A stretch of DNA of 20,763 bases from Fidelibacterota bacterium (GTDB lineage Bacteria; Fidelibacterota; UBA2242; B5-G15): positions 1 to 20,763 of the forward strand of contig QNCQ01000005.1 in NCBI GenBank assembly GCA_003645825.1, written 5' to 3'. Below, in pieces: positions 1 to 9,087 of this stretch. Positions within the stretch are counted from its first letter, which is position 1; every line of letters begins with the position of its first letter. The notes under the pieces were generated by a model. It was not told the origin of the DNA, made no database searches, and was given only the letters and a program-made list of their open reading frames with translations. The position numbers were made by a program, and so were the translations under genes.

Positions 1-490
1 ACCCATCCCTTATCTCCCTGTACTCCTTTTTCACAATAGGGAAAAACCTCAAGCCTATAATCACAGCAACAAAGATATCGTCAACCCACAAACCTATCCT
101 GGAAAGTGGGCGGAGCAGAACATACACCGAATCCAGTATATCCAGACCCCCTATCCAGTGCAAAGCAAAACCCATCACCAGAAACATATTCAGAATCCGA
201 AGGGTAAACATTATGGACCTAACCACATCCTCAGATTCTATGGATAAACCTATCTCTTTAAAACTTAAACTTACAGAACTCAAAAGCATATGTATCAAAA
301 AAGTAAGAGGTACAAAATAAAGAAAATATCTGACTGATGAAAAAATCTTCTTATGTTTGCCCGAAAGAAAAATTGTAAGTAGTAAAATACAGGAAAACCC
401 CACCTGCCACCACACTGGGGTCTTTATAAAGATAAAGGCTAAGAACATCAGAACAATAAAAATTTTTGTTCTTGGGTCTAACCTCACCAT
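1..490 (-). CDS. ecfT: EcfT/CbiQ-family transmembrane protein of an ECF transporter (partial, 3' end outside window)
   Basis: Reading the minus strand from an ATG at 490 gives 163 uninterrupted residues that run off the window at base 1. The protein opens with LDPRTKI, the usual start motif of EcfT/CbiQ proteins. Several hydrophobic segments follow (about residues 9-22, 28-43, 54-70, 96-114 and 136-147). The visible end, LRFFPIVKKEYREIRDG (147-163), matches the family's cytoplasmic region LRFxP...E...I, which leads into the ATPase-coupling helices. EcfT proteins join two ABC ATPases to a substrate-binding S component for uptake of vitamins or metal ions. Neither ATPases nor S component lie in the window, so the substrate is unknown. 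The start overlaps the upstream gene's stop (ATGGTGA), so this is the last visible member of the long operon. Confidence 0.85.
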   Translation of the reverse strand, partial: MVRLDPRTKIFIVLMFLAFIFIKTPVWWQVGFSCILLLTIFLSGKHKKIFSSVRYFLYFVPLTFLIHMLLSSVSLSFKEIGLSIESEDVVRSIMFTLRILNMFLVMGFALHWIGGLDILDSVYVLLRPLSRIGLWVDDIFVAVIIGLRFFPIVKKEYREIRDG

Positions 491-1140
491 CTAACCTCCA
501 CATTCATACCAGCAGTTCCGTCAGGCAAATAATAGACAATCGGTTTAAAACTAAACTCCGCGTTTTCCAGCCGATGTCTGGTTAGAGCAATTATATCTAT
601 CACACTGGCAAGCCTGTTAACAACAAGACAGGCAACAAATATCGAAGCGTTCCTATAAGCAAGCCCACTTTTTATCCTGAGCCTGTCAAAATGCTTCCTG
701 GAGGCATCTGAATCCCATGCCCAATAATACTCTTTAGTAACCGGATAAACAAGCCTCACCTGTCTGTACCTCAATTTCTGATCATTGTAATCATAAATAG
801 TCAAATAATTTCCTATATCCGTATAGAACTGAACATCCTTGCCCTCAGGCTCTACCCCCGCATGAGAAACAGCATAGGCAACCATTGCATCATGGAACAC
901 CTTCCCATAATGTTTTTGAACCAGGTATCCCAACCACAACCCAATATCTATAAAATTAAACACATACCCCCTTGAATTCCTATCCAGTGAATGCTCCCCC
1001 CAGCCAGGAAAAACTACCGACTTTAATAACAAAATCCTTGCCTCACCATAACTCAACTTCTGATCATTATTCTGACCGTACAGATTGATAACCAGTACAA
1101 AATAAATCAATAAAAAGCCAGTAACCACTTTTCTTGCCAT
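484..1140 (-). CDS. Exported or membrane protein of unknown function, DUF5683-like
   Basis: A 218-residue protein I cannot assign to a function. It starts with a signal-like hydrophobic stretch (about residues 5-20, ending near YGQ), so it is probably exported or anchored in the inner membrane. Residues 40-75 hold a PGWGEH segment followed by a hydrophobic helix (IDIGLWLGYL). This resembles the PGxGQ-plus-helix pattern of DUF5683-type proteins, which have small hydrophobic hairpins. The middle is rich in Tyr and Asp. A second hydrophobic stretch at about 162-188 precedes a polar end rich in beta-type residues. A purine-rich AAAGGG lies about 7 bases ahead of the ATG. It follows the broken VanZ-like gene by 3 bases and overlaps ecfT by 7 bases. 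The family assignment is tentative; that it is a real gene is well supported by start, spacing and length. Confidence 0.7.
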   Translation of the reverse strand: MARKVVTGFLLIYFVLVINLYGQNNDQKLSYGEARILLLKSVVFPGWGEHSLDRNSRGYVFNFIDIGLWLGYLVQKHYGKVFHDAMVAYAVSHAGVEPEGKDVQFYTDIGNYLTIYDYNDQKLRYRQVRLVYPVTKEYYWAWDSDASRKHFDRLRIKSGLAYRNASIFVACLVVNRLASVIDIIALTRHRLENAEFSFKPIVYYLPDGTAGMNVEVRW

Positions 1141-1143
1141 TTA

Positions 1144-1606
1144 TCAACCCTTTCTTTTAACATCCGACATACACTTAAAGTCTGAATCGATGAGCAATAG
1201 TCCAGGCAAAGGTGTAAAACCGCCAGGCCAAACATTTACCTGGCGTTCAAAATCCCCGTCTTTACATGACATTTCCATAAAGCTCCCGAATTGATGAATA
1301 AATTCACACAATGCAATCTGCAGGTAAATAGTACGAAGCATACAACTCTGATCCTAGCGCTAAACCCGATTTGTTCTGTTCCATCCACAGAACTACTAGC
1401 ATAGCAAAAAAGAAACTTTCTAATTGCCCTTTAATCTGCCTCTTAAATGGGGTATATTCAACCATCGCCATAAGAACCCAGCCCTGCCATCTTTAAATAT
1501 TGAAATACAGATTCACTTTCCCGCAAAAAGGCCAATCCATCATCTCATATCCAAAGTAAAGAATGGTAAATAACAAAAATAGCAAAACCTTTAGATAAAC
1601 ATTCAT
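1144..1606 (-). pseudogene. Degenerate VanZ-like membrane protein gene with several frame disruptions
   Basis: Between lnt and the DUF5683-like gene lie 460 bases with no single open frame, only pieces in different frames. An ATG at 1606 overlaps the lnt stop (ATGA) and reads 37 codons to a TAA at 1493-1495, starting with a hydrophobic helix and reaching GKVNLYF. Another frame continues as QYLKMAGLG and a third as AGFLWRWLNIPHLRGRLKG. The last piece (1341 to 1144) contains ALCEFIHQF and CKDGDFERQVN. In that order these resemble the VanZ-like family: K-V-x-H-F-x-x-Y, then G-F-L-x-Y-R, then D-E-x-x-H-Q-x-x, then a D-x-x-x-N end. The Asp of DExxHQ is Cys here. The ATGA coupling and the 3-base gap to the next gene suggest a full gene once stood here. 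Sequencing errors are an alternative, but at least three lesions in 460 bases between clean genes favours true decay. Confidence 0.5.
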
Positions 1607-3186
1607 GACTTCTCTCTCTTAGTGTAAACTCGTGAAATTACCGCATAAATTAGCAATCCAGAAACAATCACTACATTTAGAATCGAAAACCAATCCCCGA
1701 ACTTTGCATAAAGTGAGTCCCCTTTCCCCTGCTGAAGTTCAGCAGTAATATATCCTCGTCTGTTGAATCCCAGCTTTTTAAGAACAACCCCGGTAGGTTC
1801 CACTATCATTGAAACGCCGGTATTAGCAGCTCTTACAACAGGGATTCTGTTTTCAATAGCCCTGAACCGCGAAATTTCTGCGTGAAGGTACGGAGCTGTA
1901 GTATTTCCGAACCACGCATCATTCGTTATCACAACAAGCATTTCAGCCCCTCTTAAAACACCTTTTCTCACAATATCTGGAAAAGACGATTCATAACATA
2001 TCGCTACCGAAAAATTAAGAATGGTATCACGGGCTTCAGAAATATTTTTGATCAGAGGAGTCTTAAAAATGGTAACATCCTTCCCGGCCTGAAAATTCCC
2101 CTGACCAAGATTCAAATGCTCTAGCTCTGGCCACAGACCCGATAGAGGAATATACTCCCCAAAAGGAACAAGCCGCAGCTTCCTGTAATAAGCTATCTCT
2201 CCTTTTTGCTCTGGTGATATAAAAAAAGCAGAGTTATAAAAACGATACTTTCCATTCTTGTACTCAAAGTCAGGCACACCTGTCAGAAGCCAGCTTCCGA
2301 TACGAGATAGATGTCTCCTTATCCATCCCAGCTCTCCCCTCCTGTTTATTCTCAGGTAGGAAGGAACTGCCGTTTCCGGCCATACAACAAGATCGACTCC
2401 ATATTTTGCCACGGAATCTGTCAGAGAATGGAGGGTGAATAAATTCTCCTCATAAAAAGTGGCCGACCATTTTTCATTGGGATCAATATCCGGCTGCACC
2501 ACCCCTATCCTTACGGGTCTGCTGGAGCATCCGTTCGAAGGATATTTATTCATAGCAAGTATACCATAAACATTCAAAAACAGAAAAACCGCAAATACAG
2601 CCCCTACCTGTAGTAACTTTTCCCCTCTGTTGTCCTTTCCAAACAAGACATTATAAAACACAACATTCGTCAGCACAACTACGAACGAAATGAAAAATGA
2701 ACCTGCTACATCGGAAATTTGAATCAACGGAAGGGCATAAACCTGAGTATAACACAAATTGTTCCACGTAAACCCAAGGGTACCAAGAGATCTTACATAC
2801 TCTACCGAACACCAAATTAGAGGCAGCACACAAAGCGCAATCCTACTACCAAATCGCCGTCCCACAAAGCCAAAGACCAATCCAATGACCCCATAATTAA
2901 GTGCCAGAAACAGAACTGCTCCTACCATCGACAGGAAAGCCCAGTACCATTCCGTACCTTTATTAAATGCCAGCCAGTACAATATTCCAAAATTTAAAAC
3001 CACGCCCAGAATATACCCTTTCTCAAAGCCAAAATGGAAATCATCCCTGATAAAAGCAAGTATAAATGGTATAAGGGCAAAATAAGCAATAAACCCCAAC
3101 TTCAAAGGTGGAAAACTTAAAACAACAAGAACCCCAGACAGTATACTCAGAACATTTGGGGAAATGCTCTTGAACCGCTTTCTCAT
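1603..3186 (-). CDS. lnt: Apolipoprotein N-acyltransferase
   Basis: Inner-membrane enzyme that adds the third acyl chain to the N-terminal cysteine of lipoproteins, using phospholipid as donor. From the ATG at 3186 the protein has 527 residues, normal for Lnt. The N-terminal half (to about 215) has some seven hydrophobic helices, the middle is a periplasmic nitrilase-like domain (about 225-485), and a last helix spans about 500-518. The catalytic triad is visible: Glu271 in VVWPETAVPSY, Lys336 in YYRKLRLVPFGEYIP, and Cys397 in SVAICYES. A TTG one codon upstream is possible, but GGGAG sits 5 bases ahead of the ATG and only 2 ahead of the TTG, and the ATG forms a TGATG overlap with the ruvX stop. 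Presence of Lnt points to a diderm cell envelope. Confidence 0.96.
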   Translation of the reverse strand: MRKRFKSISPNVLSILSGVLVVLSFPPLKLGFIAYFALIPFILAFIRDDFHFGFEKGYILGVVLNFGILYWLAFNKGTEWYWAFLSMVGAVLFLALNYGVIGLVFGFVGRRFGSRIALCVLPLIWCSVEYVRSLGTLGFTWNNLCYTQVYALPLIQISDVAGSFFISFVVVLTNVVFYNVLFGKDNRGEKLLQVGAVFAVFLFLNVYGILAMNKYPSNGCSSRPVRIGVVQPDIDPNEKWSATFYEENLFTLHSLTDSVAKYGVDLVVWPETAVPSYLRINRRGELGWIRRHLSRIGSWLLTGVPDFEYKNGKYRFYNSAFFISPEQKGEIAYYRKLRLVPFGEYIPLSGLWPELEHLNLGQGNFQAGKDVTIFKTPLIKNISEARDTILNFSVAICYESSFPDIVRKGVLRGAEMLVVITNDAWFGNTTAPYLHAEISRFRAIENRIPVVRAANTGVSMIVEPTGVVLKKLGFNRRGYITAELQQGKGDSLYAKFGDWFSILNVVIVSGLLIYAVISRVYTKREKS

Positions 3187-3614
3187 CAACGCTCCCTTTC
3201 ATACGAGATTGAGCCAAGGTAAGTCTGCAGTATAATAGATGCTGCAATCTTATTAACCTCATCCTTACTGTGACCAGCCTTTTTACCTTTAAGGTGTACA
3301 ACTCTCACTGCTTCAACCGAACTGAACCTTTCATCCACTTCTTCAACAGGGACATCAACTGAATTTCTCAACTTATCGATAAACAGCAAAACCTTTCTGG
3401 TCTGCTCTGTAACGTCACCTTGAAGCGATTTTGGAACTCCTATTACAATCGTATCCACATCATTTTTTAGAACCTCTTCCTTTATCAGCTCTACAACTTT
3501 ATCAATCCCTTCATTTCTCACAGTTTTAAAAGGGGAGGAAATTATCTTCAACTCGTCTGAAAGAGCAAGACCTACTCTGACATCACCATAATCTATCCCC
3601 AGAACTCTACCCAT
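3186..3614 (-). CDS. ruvX: Putative pre-16S rRNA nuclease / Holliday junction resolvase-like RuvX (YqgF)
   Basis: A 142-residue RNase H-fold nuclease of the YqgF/RuvX family, which trims the 5' end of 16S rRNA and has also been proposed as a Holliday junction resolvase. Family motifs are present: the first beta strand with catalytic Asp (VLGIDYGDVRVGLALSD, Asp8), the IVIGVPKSLQGD strand and loop (about 57-68), the acidic VEEVDERFSS strand (about 95-104), and the last acidic helix with KDEVNKIAASIIL. The length is typical. The ATG has an AGGAG 5 bases upstream. Its stop overlaps the lnt start as TGATG, so the two are probably translationally coupled. It is separated by 55 bases from the relA/spoT stop upstream, a wider gap than most in this operon. 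Confidence 0.95.
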   Translation of the reverse strand: MGRVLGIDYGDVRVGLALSDELKIISSPFKTVRNEGIDKVVELIKEEVLKNDVDTIVIGVPKSLQGDVTEQTRKVLLFIDKLRNSVDVPVEEVDERFSSVEAVRVVHLKGKKAGHSKDEVNKIAASIILQTYLGSISYERER

Positions 3615-3669
3615 GGCATCTCCTGAAATTTCTGCATCAAAGATTTATGTCAGGCAATAAAAAACTATT

Positions 3670-5838
3670 CTATCTCCTCTCCACATTTATAATCCCGGGA
3701 ATCTTAAAAATTCTATCAATCACTTTATTGAGATGTTCAAGGTTCCCAACCTGAAGCAAAAGAGAAATGATTGCAAGTGTATCATCTACCTTGCCTTCAA
3801 TACCCGCTATATTCGTATTAGTATTTGAAATAGCCTCTGTTATATCTCTCAGAAGGTTTTTCCTCTCCTGAGCAAGTATCTTAATAGGAACAATAAATTC
3901 CTGACCCTTCGAGACATCCCACTCAACATCGATTATTCTATCAGTAGTATCAATCATAGCCGGGATATTCCTACAATCACTTCTATGAACTATTATTCCC
4001 CTTCCCCTACTTATAAAACCTATTATGTCATCACCGGGAATAGGATTGCAACACCTCGCAAAAGAAACCATTATATTCGAAACCCCTTGAATCTTAACAC
4101 CCTTTACAGATCTTCTTGCCTTATGAATAACCAGCCTGTCAAAGTCCTCTTTCTCGATTTCCTCTTTCTTATGCGGAAACAACCGGGAATAAATAGCATG
4201 AACGGTAATAACTCCACTCCCAACTGCCTCATATAGTTTGTTCAAATCGGAAAATCCGAGTTCCTCACAGGACTCCTGCACTGTCCTCAAAAATTGAATA
4301 TCCCTGTGCCTTTTATCCTCTTTTCCAAGTATCTCTTTTCCGAGCCTAATACTCTCATCCTGCTGAATCTTCCTTAGCCATCTTTTTATAGCACTTATAG
4401 CCTTCCCCGTTTTCACGAATTTCAACCATGCATAGCTCGGCCTCTGATTCTCAGAAGTTAAAATCTCAATAGTCTGGCCGCTCCTTAGCTGCGTATTCAA
4501 AGGAACTATTCTCCCATCTACCTTTGCTCCTATACATCTATATCCAATCTCTGTATGCACCGCAAAAGCAAAATCTACCGGGGTTGCACCCTTGGGCAAT
4601 CTTATAAGATCTCCCTTTGGAGTAAAAACAAATATCTCGTCCTTAAACAAATCTATCTTTAATGTTTCTAAAAATTCTCTAGCATCATTCGCCTCAGATT
4701 TAAGAACTTCCACAAGATCCCTTAGCCAGCTAACATATTTGTCAAGCTCATCGGGCTTATCCTTAGCTTCCTTATACCTCCAGTGAGCGGCTACACCCTC
4801 CTCAGCTATTAGATCCATTTCCTCAGTTCTTATCTGAACCTCTACCACCTTCCCTTCAGGGCCATGAACAGTGGTATGAATTGACTGATATCTATTGGCC
4901 TTGGGATTGGCAATATAATCCTTGAACCTCTCCATAATAGGAGGATATATATTGTGAACTATCCCCAGAATATAATAACAGTTTTCTTTCGTATCAGTTA
5001 CAACCCTTATAGCCATAACATCATATATTTCCTCAAAGGACTTATGCCTTATCTGCATTTTTCTATAGATCGAATAGAAATTCTTGGGACGACCAAAAAT
5101 CCTCGCAGGAATACCCTGCTCCTTCAGGGCCTTTTTTATCGGTTCTGAAAACCGCTCTATATAGTCTTCAAGAGCTTTACGGCTGGTCTTTACCTTCCTC
5201 CGTACATACCTATAGGCATCATAGTCCAAAGCTCTTAATACAAGGTCTTCAAGTTCCGATTTTATCTTGTACATACCAAGCCGATGAGCAATAGGAGCAT
5301 ATACATCCCTTGTCTCCATAGCTATTTTCATCTGCTTAACCGCAGGCAGGTGTTGGATGGTCTGCATATTATGCAACCTATCAGCAAGTTTTATAATAAT
5401 TACCCTTATGTCCTCCGCCACACTTATAAGCAATTTCCTGAAATTATCTGCCTGCTCTTCCCTTTTACTCAAAAACCTTATCCCACTAATCTTTGTAACC
5501 CCTTCAACGAGCCTCGCAACGTCTTCCCCAAATTTCCTGGCAATTTCCTCATAAGTCACTCCCGTATCTTCCATGACATCATGCAGCAATCCTCCTATCA
5601 CTGTCGTTGTGTCCATTCCTATCTCTGCAAGTATCTTCGCAACACTGTAACAATGTTCAAAATAAGGCTCTCCAGACTTTCTCTTCTGTCCTTTATGAGC
5701 ATTCCTGGCAAAATTATATGCCTCCCACAAAACAGATTCATTTTCCTTACTTTTGTGCCCGTTGGCACTCAGCAAGTTGAGAAGCTCTAAAAACTTTTTA
5801 GGTTTTTTATCTTCCCTTACGTTTACCTTCTCAACCAT
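3670..5838 (-). CDS. rel: Bifunctional (p)ppGpp synthetase/hydrolase, RelA/SpoT family (Rel)
   Basis: Makes and degrades the alarmone (p)ppGpp. The 722 residues have the full long-RSH layout. The HD hydrolase domain has His62, the HDVMED motif (His86-Asp87, Glu90-Asp91) and LADRLHN (Asp153-Asn157), all intact. The synthetase domain (about 245-355) contains YDVMAIRVV and RFKDYIANPK. The TGS domain is at about 400-462, a conserved cysteine pair (ARCCNPIPGDD) at about 597-607, and a C-terminal ACT domain at about 650-722. The synthetase loop reads R-F-K-D (304-307), the RxKD form of bifunctional Rel/SpoT enzymes rather than the ExDD form of RelA-only enzymes. With the intact HD residues this supports both activities. 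It starts 3 bases after the dnaB stop. Confidence 0.97.
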   Translation of the reverse strand: MVEKVNVREDKKPKKFLELLNLLSANGHKSKENESVLWEAYNFARNAHKGQKRKSGEPYFEHCYSVAKILAEIGMDTTTVIGGLLHDVMEDTGVTYEEIARKFGEDVARLVEGVTKISGIRFLSKREEQADNFRKLLISVAEDIRVIIIKLADRLHNMQTIQHLPAVKQMKIAMETRDVYAPIAHRLGMYKIKSELEDLVLRALDYDAYRYVRRKVKTSRKALEDYIERFSEPIKKALKEQGIPARIFGRPKNFYSIYRKMQIRHKSFEEIYDVMAIRVVTDTKENCYYILGIVHNIYPPIMERFKDYIANPKANRYQSIHTTVHGPEGKVVEVQIRTEEMDLIAEEGVAAHWRYKEAKDKPDELDKYVSWLRDLVEVLKSEANDAREFLETLKIDLFKDEIFVFTPKGDLIRLPKGATPVDFAFAVHTEIGYRCIGAKVDGRIVPLNTQLRSGQTIEILTSENQRPSYAWLKFVKTGKAISAIKRWLRKIQQDESIRLGKEILGKEDKRHRDIQFLRTVQESCEELGFSDLNKLYEAVGSGVITVHAIYSRLFPHKKEEIEKEDFDRLVIHKARRSVKGVKIQGVSNIMVSFARCCNPIPGDDIIGFISRGRGIIVHRSDCRNIPAMIDTTDRIIDVEWDVSKGQEFIVPIKILAQERKNLLRDITEAISNTNTNIAGIEGKVDDTLAIISLLLQVGNLEHLNKVIDRIFKIPGIINVERR

Positions 5839-5841
5839 GAC

Positions 5842-7254
5842 TTAAAATGGCCCTGAGACCACCTCCGCCCTGGGAGGAGAGTAATTTTCAAACCGTGCAT
5901 ACCTATCAATAAACACACTTTTCACCGTACCCGGGGGACCATTTCGCTGCTTCGCAACAATTATCTCTGCAAGTTTTTCAACCTCCGGAGAAGCCGTTTC
6001 TCTTTCTTTTCCTTTCATGTAAACCACAGGACGATATATAAATATCACCACATCTGCATCCTGTTCTATGGCGCCAGACTCCCTCAAGTCGGAAAGTTGA
6101 GGACGATGATCACCCCCTCTTTGCTCCGGAGCACGGGAAAGCTGGGATAGCGCCACCACAGGGATATCAAGCTCTTTTGCCATCGCTTTCAGGCCCCTGG
6201 AAATCTCCGCAATCTCCTGTTGTCTGCTTTCCGCCGATCGAGTACTCCTTATCAACTGGAGATAATCCACAAAAATGATCTTAGCATCCTTCTCTGCTTT
6301 TAACCTTCGAGCCTTTGCCCTTATTTCCAGCATGGTAAGCGCAGGCGAATCATCAATATAAATAGGAGCATTTGCCAGAATTCCCGATTTTACACTCAGC
6401 TTTGACCACTGTTCTTTGGGTAGCCTGCCCGACCTTACAAGCTGACTATCCACTCTGGCCTCAGCGCACAGAAGCCTCATAGCTATTTGATAATCAGGCA
6501 TTTCCAGACTAAAAAATCCTACAGGTATTTGCCAGTTCACAGCAGCATTTCGGGCAATTGTCAAAGCCAGGGCTGTTTTCCCCATGCCCGGTCTACCAGC
6601 TATGATTATCAAATCTCCATTATGGAAACCAGATGTTAGATTGTCAAGATCACTAAGTCCCGTTGGAACTCCCGTAGTATCCCATCTTCTATTGTGGATA
6701 GCATCAAGGTACTCAAAAGTTTTCGACAAAACCTCATCAAATTTTCTAAAACCTACCTTTAATCTTTTCTCCGAAAGAGCAAATATCCTTTCCTCTGCCT
6801 TATCCAGGACATAAAAAACATCTTCTCTACCATCATACGCCTCAGCCTGAATTTCATTAGCAGCCATGATTAATTTTCGCAGAATGGACTTCTCAAGCAC
6901 AATTTGAGCATGGTACTCTATATTAGCAGCGGAAGGAGTTGACTCCACAAGTCCGGTTATATAATACGCTCCACCCGCTACTTCAAGAGAACCATTTTTG
7001 TCAAGCCGGTCAACAACACTCACCTGATCAACGGGCTGTCCCTCATTAAAAAGATCAATCATAGCTTTAAATATCACCTGGTGCTGAGCAGTATAAAAAT
7101 CAGAAGGCTCAAGGTACTGGATCGCCTTACTAACAGCCTCTTTCTCAAGCATCATGGCACCGAGTACGGACTGCTCTGCCTCAAGAGAATGAGGTGGCAC
7201 CCTCAAAGTATCAGCAGAGTCAGCTAAATCAGCTTTTGTTCTATTTCCTGCCAT
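5842..7254 (-). CDS. dnaB: Replicative DNA helicase DnaB
   Basis: Hexameric 5'-3' helicase of the replication fork. The 470 residues show the N-terminal DnaB domain starting at about 19 (RVPPHSLEAEQSVLGAMM), a linker region (about 165-195), and the RecA-type ATPase domain. Walker A is GRPGMGKT (220-227), the catalytic Glu is in FFSLEM (Glu251), and Walker B is IIFVDYLQL (Asp330). The region after SQLSRAPEQR carries the family's RESGAIEQDADVV block. No intein or insertion is visible, which is worth stating since dnaB is a common intein site. It begins 2 bases after the glycosylase stop and ends 3 bases before the rel start, well inside the operon. Confidence 0.97.
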   Translation of the reverse strand: MAGNRTKADLADSADTLRVPPHSLEAEQSVLGAMMLEKEAVSKAIQYLEPSDFYTAQHQVIFKAMIDLFNEGQPVDQVSVVDRLDKNGSLEVAGGAYYITGLVESTPSAANIEYHAQIVLEKSILRKLIMAANEIQAEAYDGREDVFYVLDKAEERIFALSEKRLKVGFRKFDEVLSKTFEYLDAIHNRRWDTTGVPTGLSDLDNLTSGFHNGDLIIIAGRPGMGKTALALTIARNAAVNWQIPVGFFSLEMPDYQIAMRLLCAEARVDSQLVRSGRLPKEQWSKLSVKSGILANAPIYIDDSPALTMLEIRAKARRLKAEKDAKIIFVDYLQLIRSTRSAESRQQEIAEISRGLKAMAKELDIPVVALSQLSRAPEQRGGDHRPQLSDLRESGAIEQDADVVIFIYRPVVYMKGKERETASPEVEKLAEIIVAKQRNGPPGTVKSVFIDRYARFENYSPPRAEVVSGPF

Positions 7255-7256
7255 GC

Positions 7257-7907
7257 CTAACTCTCACTATACAATCGTTTTATTTTCTCAAAATCCTCCC
7301 TTATAAACTTCTCCAGATTGGGATTCCTTAACACCGCAGCGGGATGATAGGTAACAAGAACATCTATACCGTGATACTTAAACATATTCTGCCTGAACTG
7401 CCCAAGAGTGTACTCAACTTTCAGCAACGTTTTAGCCGCCGTTAACCCTAAACAAACAATTAGCCTGGGTCTAATCAACTGAAGCTGGGCAACAAGGTAT
7501 GGTTCACACTGAGAAACCTCAAAAGAACTCGGTGTTCTATTGTTGGGTGGACGACATTTAAGAACATTTCCAATAAAAACCTCATCCCTTTTAATACCAA
7601 TAGTTTTTAAAAGCCTCTCCAACAACATCCCAGCTCTTCCTACAAAGGGCTTCCCCTGAAGATCTTCATCTCTCCCAGGCGCTTCTCCAATAAACGCAAG
7701 TCTCGCATTAAAATCCCCTGAGCCAAAAACGGTGTTAGTCCGTGTCTTCCACAGATCACATTTCCTGCAACTTTCAATTACCCTCTTCAACTCAGCCAGC
7801 TTTTTCTCCGGGTCGACAAGAACCTTCTCAACCTCCTCGGAGAGAATGAGTTCATCCCCAAACAAATCCAGCTGCTGGTTCAGATACCGCTTCAAATCAT
7901 CATGCAA
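7257..7907 (-). CDS. Family 4 uracil-DNA glycosylase with [4Fe-4S] cluster
   Basis: Removes uracil from DNA in base excision repair. The 216-residue protein has the family 4 signatures: GEAPGRDED (74-82) with the downstream PFVGRAG, the VLKCRPPNNRTP loop, and YHPAAVLRNP (187-196) containing the active-site His. Four cysteines suited to an iron-sulphur cluster are at 47, 50, 118 and 134. About 35 extra residues precede the cluster domain, which is common. The start is a TTG at 7907: a GGAGG lies 8 bases ahead of it, and the nearby ATGs (at 7903 and 7900) are out of frame. The GGAGG overlaps the last codons of coaBC. Family 4 enzymes are frequent in thermophiles and anaerobes but not confined to them. 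Confidence 0.93.
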   Translation of the reverse strand: MHDDLKRYLNQQLDLFGDELILSEEVEKVLVDPEKKLAELKRVIESCRKCDLWKTRTNTVFGSGDFNARLAFIGEAPGRDEDLQGKPFVGRAGMLLERLLKTIGIKRDEVFIGNVLKCRPPNNRTPSSFEVSQCEPYLVAQLQLIRPRLIVCLGLTAAKTLLKVEYTLGQFRQNMFKYHGIDVLVTYHPAAVLRNPNLEKFIREDFEKIKRLYSES

Positions 7908-7911
7908 AAGC

Positions 7912-9087
7912 TTATCCTCCTTGCACCACTATATCAATAATACGCTGAGCAACATCGTTCTTTTTCCCTTTCGGAAGATGCCATCTCTTACCTGATCTGC
8001 TGTACAAAACTATATCATTAAAGTCAGAAGCAAAAGCATCCGGAGAATTCCATGCTATAAAATCTAATCCCTTCTCTTCAAGCTTTTTTCGAGTATTTTC
8101 CTCAGCGTTATCAACTTCTACACTGAATCCGACAACGGTAGCTCCAGGACTTTTTTCCCTGAAAGATTTAACAACATCCGGAGCATATTTAATATTAATA
8201 CTACTGACCCCATCTTTCTTTTTTATCTTTCCCTCTACTCTATCAGGTACAAGGTCTTCAACGGCAGAGACCATAAAAAGATAATCCGCATCTCTATGTT
8301 CCAAAAGCTCTTCAAGCATCTCCTCGGCCGTCTCAACTTCTACGTGATTGACATAAGGAATTTTCTCAAGAGAATTAGGGCCGGATATCAAAACAACTTC
8401 AGCTCCTTTTATTAACGCCTCCTCGGCTATCGCAAACCCCATTTTCCCGGTGGATCTATTAGAAATAAATCTAATATCGTCAATGTACTCCCGGGTAGGA
8501 CCGGCGGTAACTACAACTTTTTTCCCTTTTAACCTCTCATCTTCCCTAAGCTTACGCAGAATTGCCAGGATTATCTTTTTCTCCTCAGCAAGTCTCCCAA
8601 TCCCGGTTGTCCCACAAGCCAGATCACCTTCCTCACACTCCACGACTACACAACCCAATCTTTTTAACTTACTGATATTGTCCTGTGTAATGGGATTAAG
8701 GTACATCTGATCATTCATCGCAGGAGCTATAACCATATTACTACCTTTCACAAGAGCAACAGAGCTTAACAGATCATCCGCAATCCCACAAGCTATCTTT
8801 GCAATAATATTCGCTGTAGCAGGACATATAACGAGCAGATCACTCTCTCTGGCAAGATCAATATGAACAGTACCAAACCCAACTTCCCCAAACATTTCCA
8901 CATACACCGGACTCCCGGTTACAGTCTCAAAAACAACAGGTCTGACAAACTCAGTAGCCGCTTTCGTCATAACAACCTGAATCTGAGCCCCTTCATTCTT
9001 TACAAGATGCCGCACTATGTAAACAGCCTTATAAGACGCTATGCTTCCCGTAATTCCGAACAGCAATTTTCTATCACTTAATCTCAC
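7912..9087 (-). CDS. coaBC: Bifunctional phosphopantothenoylcysteine decarboxylase / phosphopantothenate-cysteine ligase
   Basis: Catalyses two consecutive steps of coenzyme A synthesis. The 391 residues contain the flavin-dependent CoaC decarboxylase (about 1-175) with GITGSIASYK, catalytic His75 in VHIDLA, the PAMNDQM motif (122-128), and the substrate-flap Cys158 in ACGTTGIGRLAE. The CoaB ligase (about 188-391) follows, with VVTAGPTREYID, ISNRSTGKMG (Asn210), and a Lys pair near 289-290. The start is a GTG at 9087, inside the last codons of rpoZ (14-base overlap), with GGAGAGG upstream; no ATG lies near the expected N-terminus. coaBC directly after rpoZ is a frequent bacterial arrangement. 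Confidence 0.96.
   Translation of the reverse strand: MRLSDRKLLFGITGSIASYKAVYIVRHLVKNEGAQIQVVMTKAATEFVRPVVFETVTGSPVYVEMFGEVGFGTVHIDLARESDLLVICPATANIIAKIACGIADDLLSSVALVKGSNMVIAPAMNDQMYLNPITQDNISKLKRLGCVVVECEEGDLACGTTGIGRLAEEKKIILAILRKLREDERLKGKKVVVTAGPTREYIDDIRFISNRSTGKMGFAIAEEALIKGAEVVLISGPNSLEKIPYVNHVEVETAEEMLEELLEHRDADYLFMVSAVEDLVPDRVEGKIKKKDGVSSINIKYAPDVVKSFREKSPGATVVGFSVEVDNAEENTRKKLEEKGLDFIAWNSPDAFASDFNDIVLYSRSGKRWHLPKGKKNDVAQRIIDIVVQGG

Noticed and set aside
1144..1341. 65-codon ORF as an independent small gene
   Set aside because: Its content fits the C-terminal part of a broken VanZ-like gene, and there is no good ribosome binding site at its ATG.
5284..5790. Plus-strand 168-codon ORF
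   Set aside because: Lies antisense to the HD domain of the clear rel gene and has no family features.
5842..7254. Possible intein in dnaB
   Set aside because: The reading frame has normal length and all helicase motifs are contiguous; no insertion is present.
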